Assembly: GCF_001638985.1 (NCBI RefSeq) | Contig: NW_017265135.1 | Span: forward strand, 3,371,545 to 3,435,544 | Direction of reading: 5' to 3' | DNA length: 64,000 nt | Source: Phycomyces blakesleeanus NRRL 1555(-) | Lineage: Eukaryota > Mucoromycota > Mucoromycetes > Mucorales > Phycomycetaceae | In this document: positions 22,755-34,762 of the stretch, piece after piece | Position numbering within the stretch: position 1 is the stretch's first letter | Layout of the letters: each line of letters opens with the position of its first letter | The notes under the pieces: model-generated | What the model was told of the DNA's origin: nothing | Databases searched by the model: none | What the model saw: only the letters and a program-made list of their open reading frames with translations | Translations under genes and position numbers: made by a program

Positions 22755-24865
22755 ATGAATACGCCATTGTACCAAAAACGAAAGTTGAGATCTACTCAAC
22801 ACATTCTGACAATGAATCAGATCAAGGAGATTGGAAAACTCATTAACCTTTCGACAAGAAATGCTGTTGAATTGCTCATGGTATTAAGATTTCCCTTTTG
22901 TTTGTTTTTTTTTGTCTTTAGTATTTTATATCTACATTTCATTTTTTCCTTTTTAAGATATTAAATGAGTTTATTTATTTATTTCTCGGCTAATGTATAA
23001 ATGTACAAATGTACAATTGTACAAATGTATTAAATAAATTAATAAATGTACATGGATTTGTAGACACCTTCAAAACTTTTCTTGTTAAAAAAACCAGTAC
23101 TTGCCACAATCCAAACATATCTGATTCAGCAAGGATTGACTAATGAGAGAATACCAGGTAGAAATACACTAATTGCTGATCATGCTCGAAAGTTGATTGA
23201 GATAATTTATCCTGGATATCCTGCTGGAAGAGCAAGGGAGATTGGATTTAAAGAAGAACGCCAAGGGTATGTTTGTTTTATATATGTATATAAAAGAAGT
23301 AAAAAAATCAAGGAAACCGTATATATATAAGGGTTAAATTCCCCCTCCCCCCTCCCCTCTCTCTCTCTTCCCCCACAAACAAAAACAAAAACTTATATAT
23401 ATATAATACAATAGGTCAAGAAGATCCAGAGAACAAGAATCGGTTGCATACGATCATCTATTTACAAATGACCTCTTTGAACGCCAAGAGGAAGTATTGC
23501 GAGTGAATGTGAATTGGAAAGAGATCGGAACCACTGCAACCGCAAGCCTTTCTGCCGAGAAGCTGGTCAAGGTTGGGGTTTTGCACAAGAAAGCCAAAAA
23601 AGATTTTAGACTTCACATGTATTTTTGGTTGTCGGCTCGGTTGGTGCTCAAGCCAGAACTGGAGTCATTTAGTATCAATGGAGAATCTTCTTGGACAGAC
23701 GAAGACAAAGTAAGTCAAATAAAAGAAAGTAAATTTGTTTAATGTACACACACATATACTTATTTTTATTTTAAAGAAATCAATATATGAAGGATTTCAG
23801 CACGTCGATATTACTGAAAAGTTGGATTGGGATGCATTTCTAGAAGACAAAATTCCAGAAAATATTGTGGTGGACCTTGAATTTTTAGGCCGAGTGCCTC
23901 CGTTGAAACACATTACTGTCTGCACAACATGGAGAAAGACCCCTGAAGAGGTACTATGTTTTAGAGGTTAGATCTATCTATCTATATATATGTATGTGTA
24001 TGTGTGTGTGTGTGTTCTAAAGTGAGTCCTTATTCTTTATATCTATTTTCTTTGGGATCTATTGGCTTATTAGCTGCTGAGCCAGACATATTTGAATAGT
24101 GCCACTGGACTCATATCCAGGGCAATGGAAACCAGTAAAGCTATTGACAAAACGCAAGAAAAAGCCGTCGAGATTTTGTCCAGATATCCAATAAAAGAGC
24201 GAAGTGAGGTGGCCAAGGCACAAGATATCTACATGTCATGTGCAGATATTTTTTCCGGATCATGGACTCGTAAGTACTTCTTTTTATTAATAATAATAAT
24301 AATGAATCAAATTGACTGATACATATATATATATATTGGTTAGAACATAGATCAGGCGGTGGAGGTGAGGATGAAGATGATGATATTGTTGTTGGAGATG
24401 AGTTTGTATCTGCCATGGATCCAATTTTACTTTCACGTATGGAACATCCTGCTCGAGGTATATATTGTACCCATGCGGCCTGCTTCGATGCCAGCATCTT
24501 CTATAGTCTGGTGGCTAGAATGAAGGCCTGGAAATGTCCCCACTGTTTTATTCAAATTAAAGGAATTCAGGTAAGTGACAATAGAAATAGATATGTATGT
24601 AAAGAAAGAGATTAAAAGAGGAACTGGGTAATTCTTAATATATGTATATATGTAGGAACTCTACATTGATTACGCTATGAAGAGAGCATTGATGAAATAC
24701 CAAGACAGCGATAGATTGGTACTGTGTGGCGGAGAGTACTTTGCAGATGTTAATATCTCAATCTCCAAAACCAGTGACACTATTGCAAATCATGATTCAT
24801 CAGACAGTGAAGATGAGGAACGTCCTTCAAAGAAGTCAAGGCGGGCAAGTGTAATTACTGTCTAA
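22755..24865 (+). CDS. PIAS/Siz-type SUMO E3 ligase with SP-RING
   Basis: Seven exons (22755-22880, 23064-23266, 23415-23709, 23777-23950, 24074-24269, 24344-24570, 24656-24865) encode 476 residues. The diagnostic part is the MIZ/SP-RING: DPILLSRMEHPARG, then IYCTHAACFDASIFYSLV and KAWKCPHCFIQIKG, ending in ELYIDYAMKRAL. All four usual zinc ligands (C, H, C, C) are present and the IYCTHAACFD ... W.CP.C spacing matches PIAS/Siz proteins. These proteins position SUMO-charged Ubc9 on nuclear substrates. Upstream lies a region that may correspond to the PINIT domain (about 100-260). The N-terminus (QIKEIGKLINLSTRNAVELL) is helical but is not an obvious SAP motif. The C-terminus is acidic then basic (SDSEDEERPSKKSRR), a possible nuclear localisation signal with CK2 sites. 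It is shorter than yeast Siz1/Siz2 (about 700-900 residues). Confidence 0.88.
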
Positions 24866-25889
24866 GGATCTATATTCATGTTTATATCTTCAAGTCAAAT
24901 AATAATAATTATAATAAAAAAAAACATATATAATATATGTAATGCCTAAAGAAAGGAGATCTGTTTGTAAATTTTTAGATGGTCCTGGCGCGGGGTCTGT
25001 GACACAAAGATGTAGAAATTCGAATATCTTTCAAAATAATAATAAGAATAAAAAAAGAAAAAAAAGGGTTTTGCCTTTACTTCAATATACTACATTACAA
25101 GCAATTTTTTCATGTTAAATTTTCTGGACTGATAATACAATTACTTCAAAGGCTTCTTTACAAGAGCTTCATATATATATATATATCTAAATATATATTA
25201 AAGATTTTCAGTCCAAGAAACTAAAAAAAAAAAAAAAAGATGAAAGAGAAGAATCTGTGTAACTAAAAATCCGAATTTTTGTAAAATAAAATTAAGTAGG
25301 CGATAAATAAGTATATACTCATTTAAACGGCGATAGTAATAAATCGTATTTGTATTTTTTGTGTAAATTTAACGCAAATAATATCCATGTAAATTAATAT
25401 TTTTGCTGTATAGAGAAATCTTGTTCTTTTTTGAAATAGGTGTATAAAGTAGCTTAATACTCAATCTGTGGCTTTTTTGTTTACACATTCTTCTTTTTCT
25501 CCTTGTACTTTAAAGAAGAAGCCAAAAAAAAATTAAGAAACTGAAAATGTATTTTATTTCTAGTTGAGTACATCTGGGTTTTATTACGCTAATCGGACAT
25601 ATAATAATTCAAGGTACGATATTCTTACTTGAAGTAACGCAAATAACTCATAAAAAAAAACAGTACCTGCTATTGTTTTTTTTTTTTATATGTATATATA
25701 TATATTTTTTTAAGGTAAATTGTGATTAGAGAAAATCTGTTTCTCTCTCTCTCTCTCCTTTTGCTCTTTGACCAGGCACATTCGCTATTTTTTGTTTATA
25801 TATATATTTATTTATTTATTAATCAAATAAATAATTAAATAAAAATAGATAGATAGATAGATAGATTTTTATATATATATATAAAAGAT
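24866..25889. other. Intergenic, AT-rich
   Basis: This is the 3' flank of the SP-RING gene and the promoter of the UPS2-type gene. It has an A16 run at 25224-25239, (TC)n at 25743-25757 and (GATA)n/(AT)n just upstream of 25890 (25848-25885). No gene was recognised. Confidence 0.6.
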
Positions 25890-26822
25890 ATGAAGTTGTT
25901 CAAGTCCATTCACAACTTCAACTACGAATGGAGTCTGGTCTCTGCAGCCAATTGGCAAAAATACCCAAATGAAAACTGTCCTCATGTCCAGCATGTCGAT
26001 GTCCTCAATCGATTCGTTGACCCTGAAACCGGAACTCTCACAACAGAGCGTATTATTACTGTAGACCAGAAAGTACCTTCTCTTTTACGTAGAGTAAGTA
26101 TTGCTAATATTAATTATTATTATTTTATTTTATTTTTATTTTTTTTGGGGGAGGGGGGGAGTCTTGGAAATACATACATATATATAAAAACAAGTAATCG
26201 CGAACCAAAACGATAAAGTGTTTTAATTAATCAAATACATAAATTATAGATTCTTGGTGCAGACACTACACAATACGTTCATGAAACATCAACAATCGAT
26301 CCAAAAACCAAAACATTGAGTATGAAGAGTAAAAACCTGACACTTTCCAACCTGTTGACGATTGAAGAGACTATTGAATACACTGAACATCCCGAAGATC
26401 CCCAACAGTAAGCATTAGAAACCTTTTTTTATATATATATATATTTCTCAGGGATAGTAGTAATAGCATTAGGGGCAGTAATAGCAGTAGTAAGAAGTAG
26501 TAAGAAGTGGTAGCAAGTAACCCACAATATATATATATATATATATGTATATTTGAAGCTTGGATAAACCTAAATCTATGTATAAAATCTTAATCCATTT
26601 TATTTTACTTTCTATAGAACTCAGTTCACTCAACAAGCAGCCATTTCTGCTGGTAGCCTGGTATCACGTTGGTCTGGAATTGTAGAAGAATTGTCTCTCA
26701 AGCGATTCAAGGACAATGCGGCAGTTGGTAGAGAGGGTTTCTGTAAAGTATTAGAACGATTCGTTGTGATGGCCGAAGCGCAACACAAACCAGTGTCCTC
26801 GACCACCGACACGACAAGCTAA
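25890..26822 (+). CDS. UPS2: UPS2-like PRELI/MSF1 domain lipid-transfer protein
   Basis: Three exons (25890-26093, 26250-26407, 26618-26822) encode 188 residues, almost all of it one PRELI/MSF1 domain starting at Met1. Diagnostic stretches are MKLFKSIHNFNYEWSLVSAA, NWQKYPNENCPHVQHVDVL, RFVDPETGTLTTERIIT, KSKNLTLSNLLTIEETIEY and a final helix with LKRFKDNAAVGREGF. Such proteins pair with Mdm35/TRIAP1 in the mitochondrial intermembrane space and shuttle phosphatidate (Ups1) or phosphatidylserine (Ups2) between the mitochondrial membranes. The MKLF...AANW.KYPNE pattern, TERLIT-like strand and S.NLT..NLL segment favour the Ups2/PRELID3 branch over Ups1. There is no cleavable presequence, as expected for twin-domain import with Mdm35. 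The same window carries TIM10, another intermembrane-space protein, but the two genes are not adjacent. Confidence 0.92.
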
Positions 26823-26909
26823 AATATAACACAAAACGTACACGCACACGCATATATACACAACTCATACACACAGTACATTCACTCACCCACTCACTCA
26901 CTCACTCAC

Positions 26910-26953
<44 letters not shown>

Positions 26954-28295
26954 GATATATGGGTGTGTGTATACGTGTATAATTTGCACATGTCAAATTC
27001 TCTCTCTCTCTTTCTCATCGTTCTTTTTATTACTATTTCTAACCCTAAAAATTCCTATTTATCATTTATTTTCTTTCTTTTTGTCATTTTGTCATTTTGC
27101 AACCCCAAACCTCCTTCATCAAAAGAAGAAGAAAAATGAATCAAAACTCACTCCAAAGGAAACCCAGAAACAAAATCCATTAGATCATACTTTTATTATT
27201 CGTATTTTTATTCTTGTTCTTGTCCTTGTTCTTGTTCTTTCAAACGCTCTATTTCATTCCACAGAATTCATATATAATATTATCAGTATTATTCCAAAAG
27301 AAAGGCTAAAAGAAAAGAAAAGAAAAGATTTATACAAAGGTGTACATTTATTTTATACTGTATTTTCACTAATGTTTTTAACATAAAATAAATAAATAAA
27401 TAAATTTTAGACCAAAAAAAAGCAAGTAAGAAAGACATTTAACTAACCATATAATTCAATTCAAATCAAACAAACCATGAAAACCCCCCTCTCCACTTCC
27501 TTTCCTCACTTGAAGTTTATATATATATATATATCAATATTGTAATTTCGTACATGTGTGTGTGCCCATAACCGGAGATATAAGCGGTAATTATATATTT
27601 ATCTATTTTACTTTTTTTGTCTCATAAATTAGTATCGACGATTGAAATGTACCGACATATCTTCGATTGTTACACTGGTAAGTCTCCTTTCCTGGATTAA
27701 GAACGACAAGAGAAATATGAACAGAACAGAAAAAAAGCAGGAATTAAAGCAAGAAAGCAAGCAAGAGTAAAGAGGTACTAGTATATAAATATGTATGTAA
27801 AGAAAAAGAAAAAAGAAGAAGAAGAAGAAGAAAATTATTGTGCGATGTTTAAAGCTTGTTAGTATCTTGATAGAATTTAAGCTGTCCAATTCTTTATTTT
27901 ATCCATCTATCTATTTAAGCATACATATACAAGCATATATATGTGCGTATGCGTACGCGTATGCGTATGCGTATGCGTGTGTGTATGCGTGTGCGTGTGC
28001 GTGTGTGTGTGCGCTTATATGTATATGTACATCAAGTCCTTTATTTCCTCCCCTTCTCCTTCCCTACCCCCTGTTAAGTAATTATATATATATATATATC
28101 TTTCTTTATACTCTCTTCCTTCTTGCTCTTCTTCTTGCTCTTCTTCTTGCTCTTCTTCTTCTTCTTCTTCAAGTTTATTTATTTGTTTTTGTTTGTTTGT
28201 TTGTTTGTAAATTTGTTTATTTATTTGTATATATAGATATATATTTAGGAGTGTGTGTGTGTGTGTGTGCTGTACATATATATATATTATTGGTT
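26823..28295. other. Intergenic, microsatellite-rich, promoter of mannosyltransferase gene
   Basis: This spacer holds (CACT)n at about 26887-26907, (AT)n at 26932-26955, (GTTCTT)n at about 27210-27240, an A/G-rich block, and an 82-base strictly alternating purine-pyrimidine stretch at 27933-28014. Next come (TTCTTGCTC)n at about 28121-28168, (TTTG)n at 28185-28208 and (GT)n at 28254-28269. Open frames here are only repeat translations. Confidence 0.6.
27933..28014. repeat. 82-bp perfectly alternating purine-pyrimidine tract (TGCGTA/TGTGCG type)
   Basis: Every step from 27933 to 28014 alternates purine and pyrimidine. It runs from CATATATATG through TGCGTA and CGCG units into TGTGCG units, and the alternation breaks only at CTT (28014-28016). 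This is the classic composition for left-handed Z-DNA. Confidence 0.95.
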
Positions 28296-29427
<1,132 letters not shown>

Positions 29428-29464
<37 letters not shown>

Positions 29465-29750
29465 AGATAATATACAGGGTGATTTGGCATATCAGAAGGA
29501 ATAAGGTGGTGCTATATGCAAATCTGTGTCTGTAGTATTAAAATTAATAACCAAGTAACCAGTAGCCAATGATATCAGAAATATAAGTTTTCCTTGTTTA
29601 GTCTAGAAACATACGGGTGTAATAAATTCTATTGAATGATGTAGACAGTGTTCTGGGATAAGAGAATCAATATTTATTGACTTTATTTTTTTTCTTATCC
29701 AGTGTCAGCACTAGCATCAGCATCATCACCATAATAATAAATAGTCACAT

Positions 29751-29790
<40 letters not shown>

Positions 29791-29906
29791 ATGAATGAAA
29801 AATCCTTTCTTTGAGAATGTATATATACTTTTGTTCATTCATTCAATAAACATTACAAACTTTATTACCATTTTGATTTCTCTATAAAACTCATCTTAAA
29901 TCTTCT

Positions 29907-29937
<31 letters not shown>

Positions 29938-31841
29938 TACTATTACTATTTCTTGCCAGATGATGAATTCAACTTAGCCAAATCTGACATGATCAAACAG
30001 ATTTAATATCTTGTAACAATTTTAAATATAATATAATATAATATATATATATATATATATATATTGGTTGTTATATGCTGTAATCAATACTTATTATATA
30101 ACCCTTGTTCAAGACATATAAAGATTTGTATTGTCTTTTTTTGTTTTTGTTTTTTGAATATTGTGAGTTTTATATTGGTGATATACAAATCATGACAACC
30201 ATATATATATTATATTATTTTATTTTATTTTATTTTATTATTATTATCAAATGTTATTATATATCTGTTTGATTATATTGATCGATAAATTTCAATAAAA
30301 GCTGAGAAGGGACCATAAATTATTCTGATGGCATTATTACTATTATTACTATTTTTGATTTTAATAACAAGAAATAAAGATTATCGATTTTTATCTTGTA
30401 TATATTTTCTCGTGTATCCAGCAATTTTGAAACAAACGTACAGATATTAGATAATCCTTGGTTTTTATTATTATCGTTATTTACTATATTGTATCAAATA
30501 TTTCACATTTAAATAAAGCAACAAGAATAAGGAAAATGGGGGATTTATTGATTGATTTTCCCATTCTAATACAACTCAACTCTTCATTTCCATTTTACAT
30601 TTTTTGCACATTGTTCCTTCTTTTTTGGGGTGATTATCATATAGTGAATAATTGAACAAGTGATGTTTAGTAGAACAATAATATTTATTTAGCTAGAATT
30701 GTAACTATAAATGCACCTAATTTCTGATGTGTAAATAACGTATATAATATTCTTCTTCTTTTTTTTTTTTTTGTAAAGATAAATTTTAGAAGAATCTGCA
30801 TTTTTATTTTGAATGCATCCCATGCAATTTCATAAATCTTTTCCAATAATTTTATCGGTAGTGCAAAAAGAAACAAGCAAAATGAACAACAGCCGAATAG
30901 AGAAAGAATGATATAGTGTATTTTTCTTTATACACCTATCCACTTAATGTCTTGTATGTCTTTTATAATAAATAATTGAATAAGCAAGCAAGCAAGTAAG
31001 CAAGTAAGCAAGTAAGCAAGTAATGCCATGTTATGTTATGTTACGTATTACACTTTGTATTACTTGTGATATAGTGTATTGTTTGTTTTGTTTTTATTTA
31101 TTTGCGATAGAAGGAGGAGAAATTAAAAGAATCAGATGGAACAAATTAAATAAATCGATAAAGTCCAAAAAGGGAAAAAATGGGGTTTTGAAACAAGTAT
31201 AGAATATTTTAGATCAACCAAAAAAAAAAAATCAAAAAAAAAATCCAACAAGATAAAATGGAAGAAAAGAAAAGGAAAAAAAAAAAGGGAGTAAAATATA
31301 TGTATATATATAAAACACAATATAGAAAGAAATAATGAAAATAGGTACATAATTTGTATATAAAAATATTATTCATTCATTCATTCATTCATTCATTCAT
31401 TCTTTTTTTTTTAAAAAAATAAATAAATAAATAAATAAAGCATCTTTATGTTAAAAAAAAAAAAAAAGGTTCAAAGAGGTAAAAAGTGCAAAAAGTGCAA
31501 AGAGTGCAAAAAGTGCAAAGAGTGCAAAAATGGAAAAATGGAAAAAAGGGGAAAATAATAATATTATATATATATATTATATATTCACTATTAGTTGTGA
31601 CAATACAAGACAAGGAAAATAACAGAAATAATAAGATAGGTAAAGAGGTAGAGAACAAGTAGAAATAAAAAAAAAGAAAAAGAAAGGATGTATGGTACAA
31701 TAAAAAGGAAAGAGAAAGAGAAAGGGACCAATAGAGAGCAAGAAGTAGATAGATAGATAGATATTTACAAAAAAGGATTGAACGGTAAACTTCTATTGGT
31801 ATTTTATACCAGACCCGTCTGTATCGTAGAAGAGGTTACGA
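29428..31841. other. Intergenic, very AT-rich
   Basis: The 2.4 kb between convergent genes holds (TA)17 at 29428-29461, (TAAA)n at about 29752-29792, (ATT)n at about 29908-29935, (AT)n at about 30042-30063, (GCAA)n/(GTAA)n at about 30985-31023, (ATTC)n at about 31373-31401 and a T10A7 tract at 31403-31419. (GTGCAAA)n lies at about 31485-31530. A lone box-C/D-like pair near 29961-29992 was not judged a snoRNA. No gene was recognised. Confidence 0.6.
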
Positions 31842-33050
31842 TTAGATGAAAGGAGTATTGTTGATAAATGTGTTTTGTGGATATTCGGCTATTGACTCTG
31901 CTGATAATGCTCCTCCTCCTCCTCCTCCTACTCCTCCTACTCCTCCTACTCTTGCTCCTGCACCATCATTGCCATCATTTACACCTATACCACTTGTACT
32001 TGTGCTTCCATCTTCATTTCCACCGTCTCCTCCTCTTACTGAGCCCCCTCCGATCCCTCCGCCTTCTTCCCCTCTTGTTATAGCTGGTGGATATGATGGT
32101 AACAGAGGTAAATGGGATGATTGTTGTTGTTGATACTGTTGATGATGATACTGTTGGTACTGTTGATATTGTTGATGTTGCTGTTGATGATGTTGCTGCT
32201 GCTGCTGATGATGTTGTTGATGATGATGATGTTGTTGTTGCTGTGGTAAATAGGTTTGATTGATTGTATTTGGATTTGGATTTGGATTTGGATTTGAACT
32301 TGTGTGTGTGTTTGTATGTGTGTTTGTACTTGTACTTGTACTTGTACTTGTATTCATGTTCATATTCATATTCATATTTGTATTGGTATTGGTATTTGTG
32401 TTCGTATTCGTATTCGTATTCGTATTTGTGCTAGTGTTTGTGTTCGTACTTGTACTTGTAGTTGTTGATGTAGTTGTGGTGGTAGTGGTGGTGGTGGTAG
32501 TATTAGATCTGGATGGTTGTATTTGTGGTTGTGGTTGTGGTTGTGGTTGTGAGAATTGGTTGACATGCTGTTGGATGTATGAGACCAGATTTTGCTTGAT
32601 CTCTGTGGCTATTCTCCACTCTTCCCAGACTTCAGATCTAAAGGACTCTATCCGCTCTGGCTTGACCTGCTGGCTGTTCTGCATCTTTGTGAGGACCATG
32701 AGTAAAATCTTGCAAAGCCTGGAAAATTTCTGGAAAGTGTCTCCGAGGTATGTGTTTACTTGCTGGATAAATACTTCTGAGCCTAGACGAGGGTCATGAT
32801 GTAATGCCGTGGGTTCGTATACAGATATCCTAACAGCCGGACAAATCGATGCACTAAAGGACTCTAGTTCTTTTACGATAGCCTTGGCTTGGTGAAGACA
32901 GCGTGTAAACTCAATAAAGGCACGGTCATTAAAAGAAAGTCTAGAAGAAGCACTAGCGTCAGAGCGTGGATGACTACGTTGCCGTGGATGAGGACTGATG
33001 GTTTGTGATGGTGAATTCGCCGTGGAATTACTTGGAATTCGTGTATACAT
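31842..33050 (-). CDS. Orphan repeat-rich protein with N-terminal helical domain
   Basis: A single open frame of 402 codons on the minus strand. Residues 1-40 are Ser/Pro/Arg-rich (SHPRSDASASSRLSFNDR). Residues about 40-165 look like a folded helical domain of balanced composition: FIEFTRCLHQAKAIVKELES, VFIQQVNTYLGDTFQKFSRL, CKILLMVLTKMQN and EVWEEWRIATEIKQNLVSYI. The rest is low complexity in blocks: (QP)n, poly-Thr, ST/NT dipeptides, (NM)n, HT, (NP)n, long Q/H runs, and a Gly-rich tail ending in ESIAEYPQNTFINN. I do not recognise the domain. The single exon is unusual beside its intron-rich neighbours. A CT-rich leader lies just upstream (33085-33118). Likely intracellular: no signal peptide or TM. 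The N-terminal domain supports a real gene; the function is unknown. Confidence 0.75.
   Translation of the reverse strand: MYTRIPSNSTANSPSQTISPHPRQRSHPRSDASASSRLSFNDRAFIEFTRCLHQAKAIVKELESFSASICPAVRISVYEPTALHHDPRLGSEVFIQQVNTYLGDTFQKFSRLCKILLMVLTKMQNSQQVKPERIESFRSEVWEEWRIATEIKQNLVSYIQQHVNQFSQPQPQPQPQIQPSRSNTTTTTTTTTTTSTTTSTSTNTNTSTNTNTNTNTNTNTNTNTNMNMNMNMNTSTSTSTSTNTHTNTHTSSNPNPNPNPNTINQTYLPQQQQHHHHQQHHQQQQQHHQQQHQQYQQYQQYHHQQYQQQQSSHLPLLPSYPPAITRGEEGGGIGGGSVRGGDGGNEDGSTSTSGIGVNDGNDGAGARVGGVGGVGGGGGGALSAESIAEYPQNTFINNTPFI
32260..32480. repeat. Blocks of diverged hexanucleotide repeats coding dipeptide runs
   Basis: Successive plus-strand blocks of TTTGGA, GTTTGT, CTTGTA, ATTCAT, GTATTG and GTATTC units keep the same 6-base period but change sequence block by block. 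On the coding strand they give (NP)n, HT/NT, ST, (NM)n and (NT)n. Confidence 0.9.
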
Positions 33051-33421
33051 TTCTTTACTTTTTGATTGTGAATCTTCTACTGCTTCTACTTCTTTTTCTT
33101 CTTTTTCTTTTTCTTTTGATTGTGTTGTATGTATGTAATATAGTTATATATATAAAATAAAGTAATAAATGAATTGAGTATAGAATAGAATATTTTGTGT
33201 CTTTGGAAAAAAAAATATCTTTTTGAAAAAAAAAATATTTTGAATCTCAACAATAAGAAGAGGATGTTAAAGAAGTATATAAAGTGTATGAAAAAGAAGT
33301 ATAACAGAAAGTAAATAATAATAAAAAGGCAATAGAAATAAAGTGAGAAGAAAAGAAAGAAACGTAAAATAAAATAAAATAAAAAAGAAAAAAAATATTA
33401 AAATAAAAAAAAAAGAGAATG

Positions 33422-33460
<39 letters not shown>

Positions 33461-34762
33461 ATTATAATTTTATATATAAATGTGTGTATGTAATAAAAAT
33501 AAAGGGACAAATAGATAGATAGATACATACATTTATGTATTGTATTGTAAAACACTTTTTATAATACACATATACAGGTAACAAAGAAAAAAAGAAGGGC
33601 AAAGAACGATTTCCTTGCCTTTTTTTTTTTTTTCTTTTCTTTTTTTTTCTCATTTGCTGTGTTGAAAAATAAAAAAGAGCTTAACCAATAAACTGATGTT
33701 GTTCTTTCTTTCTCTTTTACTTACTCTACACTGCCTGTTGGTCGTTTCCATTTCCATTTCCATTTTCAACTTGATTTTTTGCCCAAAATACTAATGACAA
33801 TAATAAAAATAAAAAAAAAAGGAATTGGCGGTCATTTAATCACAAATGGCGCCCTTTGAAATCAAATTATCGCTTTTGAAGAACTTGTAAATTTGGACGA
33901 TATTGTCGATTTCCAAAATACACAAAGATCATCAATACTTTGCAAGTCAACATCTCCAAGAACTCTCTACTCTAATGAAATACAATTGTCTTTCTTTATT
34001 TCTATAGATACAAGATCAATTTACTATCAGTTCTTCATCCTCGGTATATTTTGCTTACATCATAAATAATCGTTGTCTATCCAAACCAAAAACAAAAACA
34101 AAAAAGAAACAGTTCACTCTTAGTAACTATGCTTAAAATAACAAACTTGAAGAAATTAATGTAAAGCTTTGTTTAGCTATTTGAAAACCCCAAGTCTCAA
34201 ACTGTTGGAGATTTTTATATTTTTTGTTTTTAAAATTAAAATTAAAAATTAAAGTCAAATGACGCATACTTTACCAAGCTTACGTCAACTTATGCCGTAG
34301 TATATTTCTTGACCAAGTTATGAAAGAATCCTAGGCACCTTTTCTTATTCTTCTTATTATTATTACAATTAAACAAGGAGTTTAATAGTAATAGAAAAAA
34401 AAAGTATAAATTTGGCACATAATACAGCAAATAAAAGGCACTAAATCTAACCACGCCACAAACGCCACGTTATAACTTGTCTGAAAATTGCATGGAGCGC
34501 GCGGGGGGGGGGAAAGGTTATGTTAAAGACAGGGCATATACAATTGACATTCTTCAAAAGCAACAATTCGATTTCAAATTACGACACATATAATTAAATA
34601 GGAGAATAAACGTTAAATACCCGACATTTGCTTTATCTAATTAGAAAGACAGTATGAAAGTGACCAACTACACTGAATAAAAGAAAGAAAGAAAGAGAGA
34701 GAGATGTTTATTTATTTATATTTGTTTATATACATTTTTTGTTTATTTATTTATTGGTTTAT
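33051..34762. other. Intergenic, AT-rich
   Basis: This spacer holds the promoter region of the orphan repeat-protein gene and the 3' flank of the coiled-coil gene. It has (TA)n at 33429-33457, A/T homopolymers at 33618-33650 and a G10 run at about 34503-34512 after GCGCGC. The less repetitive stretch 33830-34460 (GGCGGTCATTTAATC, GGCGCCC) has no open frame I can support. Confidence 0.6.

Noticed and set aside
27840..28290. Extension of the mannosyltransferase frame 150 codons upstream
   Set aside because: It reads only through microsatellites, and the ATG at 28296 sits correctly before the TM anchor.
29961..29992. Box C/D snoRNA-like ATGATGA ... CTGA pair
   Set aside because: The boxes are too close together, and no terminal stem or C'/D' pair is visible.
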